The notes: generated by a model from the letters alone, not told the origin. A stretch of 6,667 nucleotides of DNA from Flavobacteriaceae bacterium (GCA_023145595.1 JAGLDM010000110.1:1-6667), one strand, 5' to 3'. Positions 1 to 6,451 are shown, numbered from the stretch's first letter. Numbers and translations are program-made.

Positions 1-1072
1 CAATTTTTATCATATCCTTTAAAACCAAATCAGGTCGGGTAGGAGCGATTTCATAATAAATAGTACCTCCTGTTGGGCCCTTTCTCTTTGAGAATGTATA
101 AATAGAATTTGTTTTAAAAGGCTTAAGCTCGGCATAAAGTGGATTAGCGTTCAGTAATTGTTCTTTTGAAACATAAGAACCAGAATCGATCCATAAATCA
201 GCCATTTGACTTTTATCTAATATATTTTCAAAATTTAATTGAAGACTTCCGGTTCCTTTAGAGTTTTTCCATAGATAATCGGTATTCGCATCTTTTAAAA
301 ATTGAGCAGCAAAACTTTCACCAGCGGGTAAATTCCAAATATCTTTAAACATGGAGCCGGAAAGGATCGTTGGTTTTGTTTCTGTTTTAGCGGCTAGTAT
401 TTTAATTTCATTATAATCTCTCTCAATGGCATTAAAAATTGAATCAGCTAATTCTTTTTTGTCATATAACACTCCAAAAAACTTTAACCATTCTGCTCTA
501 CCAAGAGGCGTTTCTTCAAGCCATGCACCATTATAAATTATAGAAAGCCCCATTCGTTTAAGGGTTTCTAATGATTTATTACTGCCGCTTACAGAAAACC
601 CGATGATTAATTCTGGATTTAAACTCAGTACAACTTCGGTATTTAAATTAGCATCCATTCCAATTTCTTTAACAAGCCCTTGGTCTATTAATTTTCTTGT
701 CTTTAAAGAAGAAACATAATTCATATTTGGAAAGCCGATCAATGAATTTTCTTCATTCAATATTTCAATCATAGGGATGTGAGTAGTACTTGTTGCAATT
801 ACCTTTTTTAAAGGGATATTAATAACTGTAGCATTACTTTTAGATGATTCAAAATCGAAATTTTCCTTTACTAAAATAAATTCCGAATATTCTTCGGATT
901 TTTGATAGGGTGTTTTTATAGTCAATTTGTAATGATTCTCAAATTCCTCAATATCAAATCCTTTTGCATATTTAACAAAAGTTGCGGAATCATTATTTAA
1001 CTTGTTCTCACTTCTATTTTGAACGCAAGACAGAAGGAGTCCTAATCCAAAAAATAAAATCCATTTTTTCAT
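1..1072 (-). CDS. btuF: Corrinoid ABC transporter substrate-binding lipoprotein, BtuF-like (C-terminus cut by window edge)
   Basis: This is a substrate-binding lipoprotein of the BtuF/FepB-like periplasmic-binding superfamily. In this locus it would capture corrinoid and hand it to a BtuCD-type permease. The frame is open from an ATG at 1070-1072 to the window edge (357 codons). Only the extreme C-terminus is missing, because the last visible residues (RPDLVLKDMIKI) match the usual end of Bacteroidota homologues as I remember them. Residues 1-16 form a lipoprotein signal peptide: MKKW, a hydrophobic core, then lipobox LLSC with the acylated Cys at 16. Later landmarks are KKVIATSTTHIP, NPELIIGFS, GAWLEETPLGRAEW and KGPTGGTIYYE, typical of the family. 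The frame continues upstream without a stop to an ATG at 1160-1162 inside a cobT remnant. I chose 1072 because only that start puts the signal peptide at the N-terminus. The substrate (cobalamin versus iron chelate) is inferred from the neighbours. Confidence 0.9.
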   Translation of the reverse strand, partial: MKKWILFFGLGLLLSCVQNRSENKLNNDSATFVKYAKGFDIEEFENHYKLTIKTPYQKSEEYSEFILVKENFDFESSKSNATVINIPLKKVIATSTTHIPMIEILNEENSLIGFPNMNYVSSLKTRKLIDQGLVKEIGMDANLNTEVVLSLNPELIIGFSVSGSNKSLETLKRMGLSIIYNGAWLEETPLGRAEWLKFFGVLYDKKELADSIFNAIERDYNEIKILAAKTETKPTILSGSMFKDIWNLPAGESFAAQFLKDANTDYLWKNSKGTGSLQLNFENILDKSQMADLWIDSGSYVSKEQLLNANPLYAELKPFKTNSIYTFSKRKGPTGGTIYYEIAPTRPDLVLKDMIKI

Positions 1073-1081
1073 TTTATATTG

Positions 1082-1162
1082 ATTCGTCTTAAAATCTATT
1101 TTGTGCTGTATTGCAGCAACTAAATCTGCAGATACAGGTTTGATATTAAATTTTATTCCCAT
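1082..1162 (-). pseudogene. cobT: cobT 5' remnant (about 27 codons), in frame with btuF
   Basis: The minus-strand ATG at 1160-1162 begins a peptide reading MGIKFNIKPVSADLV, then AAIQHKIDFKT. This resembles the N-terminus of Bacteroidota CobT, which typically continues ...KTKPLGxLG; that comparison is from memory. Here the match stops after ...DFKTN. Three more codons (Q, Y, K) lead directly to the btuF ATG at 1072, in the same frame. The start overlaps the last 10 bases of the upstream PP-loop gene, the kind of coupling seen throughout this operon, so this was probably a genuine gene start. All CobT catalytic and substrate-binding regions are absent. The most likely origin is a deletion between codon ~27 of cobT and the leader of btuF. 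An assembly error or a chance N-terminal extension of btuF are the alternatives. Confidence 0.7.
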
Positions 1163-1797
1163 GTTAAAAAACAATAATTTGTGTGTGTTACTTTGTTGTA
1201 TTTTGGAACGGTTACGGGTTTGTTGAACAGGGGGCAATCAATTACAGCGGTATGATATTCACCATTTTCTCCACAAACATCTACACCTTTCTCTTCTAAT
1301 AGAACAACTAATTCTCTTGTTATTTCTTTACCCAAAAACGCTTCGCCAAGGAGCTTATTACAAGAAACTATAATGGCTTTTATACCACTATCAATCATTG
1401 CATACACCAACTCTTTTCTGTCTTGTTGCCATAATGGAAGCAAGGCTAGGTGATTGGTTGCATTACACACCTTTTCTTCCCATTCTCTATGTGATTCTAA
1501 ATCTATGTCTCCGTAAACAACAGCCTCAGAATTGTATTTTTCTTTTAATTCTTTTAAGCCTTGTATATAATTTTCTTCATATTCTCCCCAAGTTGCCGGA
1601 ATTCCTTTTATAGGTTTTCCAAGAGCTGCTGCTTGCTGATTTAAAATAGCATGTGGTAAACCATGGGAACGAGAAATTTTACCGTTTTCATTCATCATGT
1701 TTAGCAAGGAAATTAACTCGTAGGAGTTGTCTTTTAAGATCTGCATAAGGGCATAGCAACTGTCTTTGCCACCACTCCAAGAACTAATTATTTTCAT
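1153..1797 (-). CDS. PP-loop ATPase, Dph6-related (diphthine-ammonia ligase-like), paralogue 2
   Basis: This 214-aa cytoplasmic protein belongs to the adenine-nucleotide alpha-hydrolase superfamily, Dph6/ATP_bind_4 branch. The PP-loop SGGKDS is at residues 8-13 and binds the ATP phosphates. SHG at 44-46, YGDIDLE at 95-101, PLWQQDR at 121-127 and CGENGEYHT at 175-183 are the family's other conserved blocks; the last corresponds to the CGExGEYxT signature of archaeal/eukaryotic Dph6. Family members activate a carboxylate with ATP and transfer ammonia, but bacteria have no diphthamide, so the true substrate is unknown. The start overlaps the stop of the neighbouring paralogue by 4 bases (ATGA), indicating translational coupling. 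The end overlaps the cobT remnant by 10 bases. It shares every motif with the 245-aa neighbour but lacks that protein's C-terminal tail. Its position in a B12 operon suggests a corrinoid-related amidation or adenylation, which is inference only. Confidence 0.9.
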   Translation of the reverse strand: MKIISSWSGGKDSCYALMQILKDNSYELISLLNMMNENGKISRSHGLPHAILNQQAAALGKPIKGIPATWGEYEENYIQGLKELKEKYNSEAVVYGDIDLESHREWEEKVCNATNHLALLPLWQQDRKELVYAMIDSGIKAIIVSCNKLLGEAFLGKEITRELVVLLEEKGVDVCGENGEYHTAVIDCPLFNKPVTVPKYNKVTHTNYCFLTWE

Positions 1798-2531
1798 TTT
1801 TGTATAGGAATTAAGTCACAAAAATGAAAACCAGCAGGATTCTTTTTTGCGTCTGCTGAGTAACAAGTATCTTCTTTATTTTTAGGGGCTTTGTATTCCT
1901 TAAACACTGTTTCTCCTAAAGTGTATTCAATTGGATGTTTATAAATTGGCCCATCGAATGTGAATGTATGGAATTCTCCGTTTTCGCCGCAGGGATCAAC
2001 GTTTTTAGGTAGGTCTTTTAAAAAATCTTTGTCAATAATTCTTCCAGTAAATTCTTTACCTAATAATTCTGATTTGGTGCAAACTACAACGGTTTTAAAG
2101 CCGAGGTCAATAAACTCATGAACCAATTCGGTGGTGTCTCGTTTCCAAAGAGGAAAATAGGCTTCTAATCCTACTTCTTTTAATTTATTTACACGATAAT
2201 CTCGTAAATCTTCTAAAAAAATATCACCAAAAATACTATGGGTAATTCCACTATTTTTTAAAGTTGCTAATTCTTTTTTCATGATGTTATCGTAATCTAA
2301 CATAGAAGGCATTTCTGGCAATCGAATCTCTTTAATGGGTAATCCAATAGATGCACCTTGTTGGTGTAATAGTTCTTTACGGACACCGTGCATTGAAACT
2401 CTATCGAATTTAGAATTTACCGTTGTCATCAATTCTGTAATGTCGAATTTGTTTTCTTTTAAAATATGATATAAAGCTAGCGAACTATCTTTACCACCAC
2501 TCCAATTAAATATTGCTTTTTTCTTGTTCAT
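1794..2531 (-). CDS. PP-loop ATPase, Dph6-related (diphthine-ammonia ligase-like), paralogue 1
   Basis: This 245-aa cytoplasmic protein is a paralogue of the 214-aa neighbour. Conserved blocks in order are the PP-loop SGGKDS at 11-16, MHG at 47-49, HQQGASIGLPI at 56-66, FGDIFLEDLR at 101-110, PLWKRD at 127-132, ELLGKEFTGR at 155-164 and CGENGEFHT at 181-189. It carries an extra ~40-residue C-terminal tail containing CYSADAKKNPAGFHFCDLIP, with two cysteines, which the other paralogue lacks. The expected chemistry is ATP-dependent activation of a carboxylate, followed by amidation as in Dph6, but the substrate is unknown because diphthamide is not made in bacteria. The start codon shares one base with the cobU stop (TAATG) and the end overlaps the next start as ATGA, so it lies inside a coupled operon. 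The tandem arrangement suggests either a heteromeric enzyme or two successive, related reactions. Confidence 0.9.
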   Translation of the reverse strand: MNKKKAIFNWSGGKDSSLALYHILKENKFDITELMTTVNSKFDRVSMHGVRKELLHQQGASIGLPIKEIRLPEMPSMLDYDNIMKKELATLKNSGITHSIFGDIFLEDLRDYRVNKLKEVGLEAYFPLWKRDTTELVHEFIDLGFKTVVVCTKSELLGKEFTGRIIDKDFLKDLPKNVDPCGENGEFHTFTFDGPIYKHPIEYTLGETVFKEYKAPKNKEDTCYSADAKKNPAGFHFCDLIPIQK

Positions 2532-3037
2532 TATTTTAATGTTAATGCGAAACCCGAAACCATAAAAACGGCTTTATCTGCATGTTCTGCTATAAATTGA
2601 TTTATCCAACCTTGCAATTCTGTAAATTTTCTACCAACTTCAGTTTGAGCGTGAATTCCCATTCCGATTTCATTAGAAATTAAAATAATATTTGTTTCTT
2701 TTTGTTGAAATACTTTTCTTAATTCTTCTTTTCCTTTTTTAAGCGATTCTCCCACATTGTTATTGGTATCCATATACCAATTAGTTAGCCATAGGGTAAC
2801 ACAATCAATAACTACGGTTTTTCTTTTAAAATCAACTTGACTCAAATATTTTTCTTCTTCAATGGTTGTCCAGCGTTCATCTCTATCAGCAATATGTCTT
2901 TCTACACGTTTTTTAAAATCACCATCCCAAACTCGAGAAGTGGCTAAATGATATGGGGTTTCTGATAATTGGGTTGCTAAACTTTGTGCATATGCACTTT
3001 TTCCAGATCGTTCGCCACCAGTTATATAATATATCAT
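2531..3037 (-). CDS. cobU: Bifunctional adenosylcobinamide kinase / adenosylcobinamide-phosphate guanylyltransferase
   Basis: CobU phosphorylates adenosylcobinamide and then transfers GMP from GTP to give adenosylcobinamide-GDP, the activated corrinoid for nucleotide-loop assembly. At 168 aa it is close to the usual CobU/CobP length of about 170-180. The P-loop GGERSGKS is at residues 7-14. His48 in RHIADR aligns with the histidine that is guanylylated in Salmonella CobU. A Walker-B-like strand VVIDCVTLWLTNW lies at about 75-87. The C-terminal block SNEIGMGI...NQFIAEHADKAVFMVSG is characteristic of the family. The start overlaps the upstream cysteine-rich gene by 4 bases (ATGA), and the stop shares a base with the next gene. 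This is the clearest B12 enzyme in the window. Its usual partners cobT and cobS are not intact here: only a cobT stump is seen, and no cobS is visible. Confidence 0.96.
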   Translation of the reverse strand: MIYYITGGERSGKSAYAQSLATQLSETPYHLATSRVWDGDFKKRVERHIADRDERWTTIEEEKYLSQVDFKRKTVVIDCVTLWLTNWYMDTNNNVGESLKKGKEELRKVFQQKETNIILISNEIGMGIHAQTEVGRKFTELQGWINQFIAEHADKAVFMVSGFALTLK

Positions 3038-3396
3038 TCATTTATTTTTATTGGGTACGGACAGTTCGTACATTTATTAGAACAACAGCTGCCTTGTCGT
3101 AATAAGTACCAGGGGCTAAAAACCTTATATCCGTTTTTATCAATGGTATAATCAATCCCTTCAATAAGGGTTGAAGGCAAGCCTAAATTTTGAATTGATT
3201 TTATCCGATCAGGATTTAAATTTTCAACATACTCTTGAATGCGAAATTTCATTTCATTTGTTAAACAAGATTTACATAAACACCCTTTATCATTCATGGG
3301 AATAATAGGAGGGAAGTCATTGCACCAACAATTATCAGTACAATTAAATATTGTTTTACATGAGGGGCAAATTTTTTCTCTAATTGCTGCAATCAT
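3034..3396 (-). CDS. Cysteine-rich protein: N-terminal CWC domain plus C-terminal DUF5522-like domain
   Basis: This is a 120-aa cytoplasmic protein with 12 cysteines and no signal peptide. The N-terminal half (about 8-50) resembles the Cys_rich_CWC family: CPSC at 10-13, Cys19, the CWC motif at 23-25, then C39-x-C41-xx-C44. The C-terminal part (about 79-115) resembles DUF5522: EGIDYTIDKNGYKVF, a WYLLRQG stretch, then CCSNKCTNCPYP with cysteines at 104, 105, 109 and 112. Both sets look like metal-binding (zinc or Fe-S) clusters, but no biochemical function is known to me. It is the first gene of the coupled operon and overlaps cobU by 4 bases. I see no Shine-Dalgarno and no convincing promoter just upstream, so some transcription may read through from the receptor gene. 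The family names are from memory, and the fusion of the two domains is my reading. Confidence 0.85.
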   Translation of the reverse strand: MIAAIREKICPSCKTIFNCTDNCWCNDFPPIIPMNDKGCLCKSCLTNEMKFRIQEYVENLNPDRIKSIQNLGLPSTLIEGIDYTIDKNGYKVFSPWYLLRQGSCCSNKCTNCPYPIKINE

Positions 3397-3435
3397 TTGA
3401 TATCATTTATATTTCTCAGATTCAAAGGTTACTCC

Positions 3436-3490
3436 AAAAAATAGGCTCTTTCTTTCCTGTTTCTATTAGGATTAGAAGAGCCTTTTTTTA
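3436..3490. terminator. Hairpin with T-tracts on both sides, downstream of the receptor gene
   Basis: Perfect 8-bp arms AGGCTCTT (3443-3450) and AAGAGCCT (3476-3483) flank a loop that can form a further 4-bp inner stem (TCCT/AGGA). On the minus strand the hairpin is followed by ATTTTTT, and on the plus strand by a run of seven T. It begins about 14 bases after the receptor stop codon and ends 40 bases before the cysteine-rich gene. It should therefore terminate the riboswitch-controlled receptor transcript, at least in part. The long loop makes it a moderate rather than strong terminator, so read-through into the cobU operon is possible. Confidence 0.7.
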
Positions 3491-3503
3491 TAAGTGGTTG
3501 CTG

Positions 3504-5399
3504 CTAAAAATTATAAGAAGCTCCAATATTAAAATTTATCCCTCTAGTTGTAAACCCATATACACTTACAAAATCGGTATCTAATAAATTATTAACAGCT
3601 CCATAAGCAGTTACTTTTTTGTTAAATATTTTTTGTTGAACATAAAGGTCAAAAAGACCAAAACTATCTAACTCTAATTCAGAATAGGAACTGTAATCAA
3701 ATATAGTTCTACTTCCTGTATAATTGTATTTTGCAGTTATTGTATTATTTTTAATCATACTCAAACTTACAGATGCTCCAAATTTATCATTCGGAATCCT
3801 ATAAAATGTAGTTGGGTCATCTGCTTCTGCATGCGAGTAATTTCCAGCAATAGTTGCTTTTTCTGAAATTAGATACGAAAAATCAACTTCAAACCCAGTT
3901 ACATCTCTAGTGGCATCTAAATTTATGTATTCACCACCAGTCCAATTTCCAGAACTATCAAATATTGAAACAAAATCGATAGCACTTTCTTCTTTTCGGT
4001 TAAAATACACAGCATTCAACGTAAATTTTTGATTTAAATATAAGGACCCTCCAAATTCTAAATTAAATGATTCTTCAGGCTGTAAATCTGTGTTTCCATA
4101 ATTAGAATATAATTGATACCCTGTTGGAGTAATATATGATGTAGCCGCTGATGCCAATACTTTAAATTTCGTATTATCAGAGATTTTAAATAGATAACTC
4201 GGATTCACATTATAAATAAATTTTGAATCATATACCGAATGTGTATTTAACCTTCCACCTACGTGAATATTTAACCCTTTATTATCATAAAAAAGTGAAC
4301 CGTACGCATCAAGCAACGAAAATTCAGTGTCATCAAAATCAAGAACGTCTTTCTGTTTGTATGAGAATGTTTGAGAATTTACACCCCATAAGCCTGTTAT
4401 TACAGTATTAAATTTATGTTTTTGATTCAGATCCAATTGTAAATTTTTTCCTTGGTAAGAAGTCGGGTATAGGCTTATAAACTCGCGATTATTTGTAATA
4501 AACATAGAGGTTAATTGAATGCTTCCTTTGTCATATTTAAAGGTAGGCGTTAAACCAAATCGTAACATATCTCCTTTTGTCTGATTGTCTTGATCAACGA
4601 AGACACCTCCATCATAATCAGATTCAAAATCATCAAAAGCCACTATACCATCCAATTTGAATTTTGAATTGAAAGCATACCCTATCTTTGCTAAGGCATT
4701 TTTTTGATTAAATCCATCATCTTCGAATGGAGTAGGAGAATTTTCGTCAGATGCCGATGAAAAACCATCTGAAGTGCTGTAGTTTGCAGAAACCATATAG
4801 TCAAAGTTATTTGATTTTCCGTTAATATTACCGCTTGTTACAACCGTGTTATACGATCCGTAATTAAGATCTACAGAACCATTTACATCATCCTTTACAG
4901 ATTTTTTTAGGGTTATGCTAATAACTCCAGAAGACGCTCCTGTTCCATACAAAGAACTTAAGCCTCCATTTAACACCTCTATAGATTCAATAGCGTTTAA
5001 AGACAATAGCCGTAAATCGTAAGATGAATTAATTCCAGAAGGGTCGTTCAGCGGAATACCGTCTATTAAAATCAAGGTGTTTTTGTTTCTTCCTCCCCTT
5101 TGATAAAGGCTAATATTGGTTCCTGGTGATCCAAAATTACCTTCCATTTGAATTCCTGGAACTTCATTTAAAAGATCAACAACAGTTTTTCCTGCATTAT
5201 TTTCAATCTCTTTTGCAGAGATTTTGTAAATGGTTTTTCCAGATTTTTCTATTGGAATTTTAAATCGTGTTCCTGAAACTACAGCCTCTTCCAAAAGATT
5301 AACTTTTGTAGAATCTAAGAGGTTATTTGTTTCTGTTTGTGCTGAAATTGATGCGCCAATTAGGGCTAAGCATCCAATTAATAATGATTTTTTGTTCAA
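3504..5399 (-). CDS. btuB: TonB-dependent outer-membrane corrinoid receptor (BtuB-like), TTG start
   Basis: This 631-aa outer-membrane receptor uses TonB-ExbBD energy to import corrinoid. Residues 1-20 are a signal peptide (MNKKSLLIGCLALIGASISA, cleavage next to the Gln common in Bacteroidota). A TonB-box-like segment LEEAVVSG is at 36-43. The plug domain spans about 45-170, with LIDGIPLNDP at 111-120 and IESIEVLNGG...GASSGVISIT after it. The rest is a 22-strand-type beta-barrel ending in the usual terminal Phe (GASYNF). The length is close to E. coli BtuB, and there is no carboxypeptidase-like N-terminal extension as in SusC proteins. The B12 riboswitch upstream fixes the substrate class with good confidence. 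The start is TTG (5397-5399): an in-frame TAA lies three codons upstream, and the next ATG, around residue 85, would remove the signal peptide and TonB box. Confidence 0.93.
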   Translation of the reverse strand: MNKKSLLIGCLALIGASISAQTETNNLLDSTKVNLLEEAVVSGTRFKIPIEKSGKTIYKISAKEIENNAGKTVVDLLNEVPGIQMEGNFGSPGTNISLYQRGGRNKNTLILIDGIPLNDPSGINSSYDLRLLSLNAIESIEVLNGGLSSLYGTGASSGVISITLKKSVKDDVNGSVDLNYGSYNTVVTSGNINGKSNNFDYMVSANYSTSDGFSSASDENSPTPFEDDGFNQKNALAKIGYAFNSKFKLDGIVAFDDFESDYDGGVFVDQDNQTKGDMLRFGLTPTFKYDKGSIQLTSMFITNNREFISLYPTSYQGKNLQLDLNQKHKFNTVITGLWGVNSQTFSYKQKDVLDFDDTEFSLLDAYGSLFYDNKGLNIHVGGRLNTHSVYDSKFIYNVNPSYLFKISDNTKFKVLASAATSYITPTGYQLYSNYGNTDLQPEESFNLEFGGSLYLNQKFTLNAVYFNRKEESAIDFVSIFDSSGNWTGGEYINLDATRDVTGFEVDFSYLISEKATIAGNYSHAEADDPTTFYRIPNDKFGASVSLSMIKNNTITAKYNYTGSRTIFDYSSYSELELDSFGLFDLYVQQKIFNKKVTAYGAVNNLLDTDFVSVYGFTTRGINFNIGASYNF

Positions 5400-5530
5400 A
5401 ATTATTTATTTAATGATTAAAAATTTTGAACTCTGAGAGAATAATAAGATACAAAACAAGAGAACTATCGTCATAGACCTATATCGTGTACGTCATCACT
5501 TTTCACCCGAAAGTTCAGATTATAATTAGA
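5400..5530 (-). promoter_or_regulatory. btuB leader between riboswitch aptamer and start codon (expression platform)
   Basis: About 130 bases separate the aptamer from the btuB TTG. Just after the aptamer, a small hairpin has 5-bp arms ACTTT (5498-5502) and AAAGT (5510-5514). Its minus-strand loop CGGGUGA is complementary over five bases to ACCCG in the aptamer core, so it could be the loop partner or a competitor. A second weak pairing (TGAACT with AGTTCA) could link the two ends of the leader. No strong stem followed by a T-run is visible, which favours translational over transcriptional control. The start region lacks a Shine-Dalgarno and is A/T-rich. Confidence 0.45.
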
Positions 5531-5668
5531 TAAAGGCAGGTTTTCTGACTTACGATACTTTTAACTCCTTCCCGTGAGCCTTTGGCTACAGTGGATTTAG
5601 ATTGTTAAAAGTTGTAAAACGCTTACAGCTACGGGTATAGTTCTAGTTTTGCACTAGATTCCCTTTTA
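5531..5668 (-). promoter_or_regulatory. Cobalamin (B12) riboswitch aptamer upstream of btuB
   Basis: The minus strand carries the class's conserved blocks in order. First is GGGAATC with hairpin TCTAG/CTAGA (5642-5658). Next comes CCCGTAGCTGTAAGCG, matching the usual CCCGCAACUGUAAGC, then CCACTG, the small hairpin AGCC-AAA-GGCT, and CACGGGAAGG. Last is the B12 box, reading AAGTCAGAAAACCTGCC (5535-5551). A 9-bp helix GTTAAAAGT/ACTTTTAAC (5604-5612 with 5557-5565) supports the fold, as does the CCCGT/ACGGG pairing. A short closing stem AAAGG/CCTTT joins the ends. It should repress btuB expression when adenosyl- or methylcobalamin is plentiful. Its position, directly upstream of the TonB receptor and in the same direction, is standard for the family. 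Confidence 0.95.
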
Positions 5669-5688
5669 AACCATTTTATTTGACAATA

Positions 5689-5720
5689 AAACAGTACCAA
5701 AATCGTGACGAATTTACAAA
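5689..5720 (-). promoter_or_regulatory. Possible promoter for the riboswitch-btuB transcript
   Basis: On the minus strand TTTG (5717-5720) is followed after 20 bases by TACTGTTT (5689-5696), resembling the Bacteroidota pattern TTTG-N19-TAnnTTTG. Transcription would start shortly before the aptamer, whose first conserved GGGAA lies about 25 bases further on. The -7 element is imperfect, so this is tentative. Confidence 0.35.
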
Positions 5721-5786
5721 TAATAATTAATTTGAGGCTGTAGAATAATAGATTATTTCAGGCCAAACGCATTAACCTTTTTTAAT

Positions 5787-5830
5787 ATTGAAAATCAGCA
5801 TTTTACATTTTTAGAAATCTGATTTTTGAT
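5787..5830. repeat. AT-rich inverted repeat in the intergenic region
   Basis: Perfect 8-bp arms AAAATCAG (5791-5798) and CTGATTTT (5819-5826) surround a 20-base AT-rich loop. The stem can extend to 12 pairs with two G-T wobbles, and an inner ATTT/AAAT pairing is possible. Short T-runs on both strands make a weak terminator between the small membrane protein and the btuB riboswitch plausible, but a chance AT-rich palindrome is not excluded. The rest of 5700-5912 shows no open frame that I can support. Confidence 0.35.
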
Positions 5831-5889
5831 AAAATAAAAAGACAATTTATTGGTAATTAAATGGTGTCTGTTTTTAATACGTTTGTCTT
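5831..5889 (-). terminator. Possible terminator of the upstream small membrane-protein gene
   Basis: On the minus strand AAGACAA (5883-5889) pairs perfectly with TTGTCTT (5839-5845), which runs into TTTATTTT. It lies just over 20 bases after the stop at 5913, the right place for a terminator. The 37-base loop and low GC make it weak evidence. Confidence 0.3.
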
Positions 5890-5912
5890 ATAGATTGTTT
5901 TGATGATGGTTT

Positions 5913-6431
5913 TCAAAAGAATTCTTTTACTTCTTCTTTTATAAATGCAATACCTGTATTTGAAGGAGGAGCAGTTTCAATCATTTTTTTAAGGATAGCC
6001 TCTCGTAACTCTTGAGAAGATGCTACATTGTTATCTTTATAAGAAGAAACAATCATTCTGCTTGTTGCGTTTTTTGCAGCAACCAAGGCAGTCCAACAAC
6101 CTTCTGACACATAGATCTGTTGTGATAAGTTGTGTTCAAACTCTTGTTCAATGTTGATGAGTAATTTCTGCTTATATAATTCTTTATCTCCTGATGTAGG
6201 TGTGATACGAATTAATAATTTAGACGGATTAATACGCTCCATTACCAATGTCATACGTTCATAAGCTTGTAATCTAATTGGTAATATTTCTTTCTTTTTA
6301 TCGCGAATCAATTCAATTTTTTGACGTCTATTTTCACTATGAACATAGGTGTTAAAAAAATAATAGGCCACAAACCCACTAACAAGAGCCGGAATTGAAT
6401 ATTGGAGAATTTCTAGAATGTTGTCTGTCAT
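5913..6431 (-). CDS. Small membrane-anchored conserved protein, unknown function (DUF7935-like)
   Basis: This 172-aa protein has an N-terminal transmembrane segment at about residues 8-27 (ILQYSIPALVSGFVAYYFFN). A basic, helical region of about 31-60 follows, ending in LPIRLQAYERMTLVMERI, and then a soluble C-terminal domain with no catalytic motif I can recognise. The LPIRLQAYERM...ERI pattern resembles a Bacteroidota-restricted family that I recall as DUF7935; its function is unknown. The frame can start 14 codons earlier, at 6471-6473, but I prefer the ATG at 6429-6431. The shorter start begins MTDNILEILQYS directly before the membrane segment, and the -7 promoter element TATATTTG lies inside the longer version, so that start would not be on the transcript. 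It is separated from the B12 genes by more than 500 bases and is probably unrelated housekeeping content. Confidence 0.8.
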   Translation of the reverse strand: MTDNILEILQYSIPALVSGFVAYYFFNTYVHSENRRQKIELIRDKKKEILPIRLQAYERMTLVMERINPSKLLIRITPTSGDKELYKQKLLINIEQEFEHNLSQQIYVSEGCWTALVAAKNATSRMIVSSYKDNNVASSQELREAILKKMIETAPPSNTGIAFIKEEVKEFF

Positions 6432-6451
6432 TTGATGCTTTTTGGCAGGTA

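Noticed and set aside
1398..1613. Plus-strand open frame of 71 codons
   Set aside because: It lies wholly opposite the conserved 214-aa PP-loop gene and its product has no recognisable features.
1153..2531. True diphthamide synthesis by the two Dph6-like proteins
   Set aside because: Diphthamide is a modification of archaeal/eukaryotic elongation factor 2 and is not made in bacteria; nothing else from that pathway is present.
3397..3440. Promoter directly upstream of the cysteine-rich gene
   Set aside because: Only poor matches to TTTG-N19-TAnnTTTG (for example TATAAATG with two mismatches and long spacing), too weak to annotate.
3384..3584. Plus-strand open frame of 66 codons
   Set aside because: It runs through the terminator hairpin and into the antisense of the btuB 3' end, and has no family resemblance.
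4223..4411. Plus-strand open frame of 62 codons
   Set aside because: It is antisense to the btuB barrel region and has no independent support.
5230..5436. Plus-strand open frame of 68 codons
   Set aside because: It is antisense to the btuB signal peptide and plug region; no promoter or family signal.
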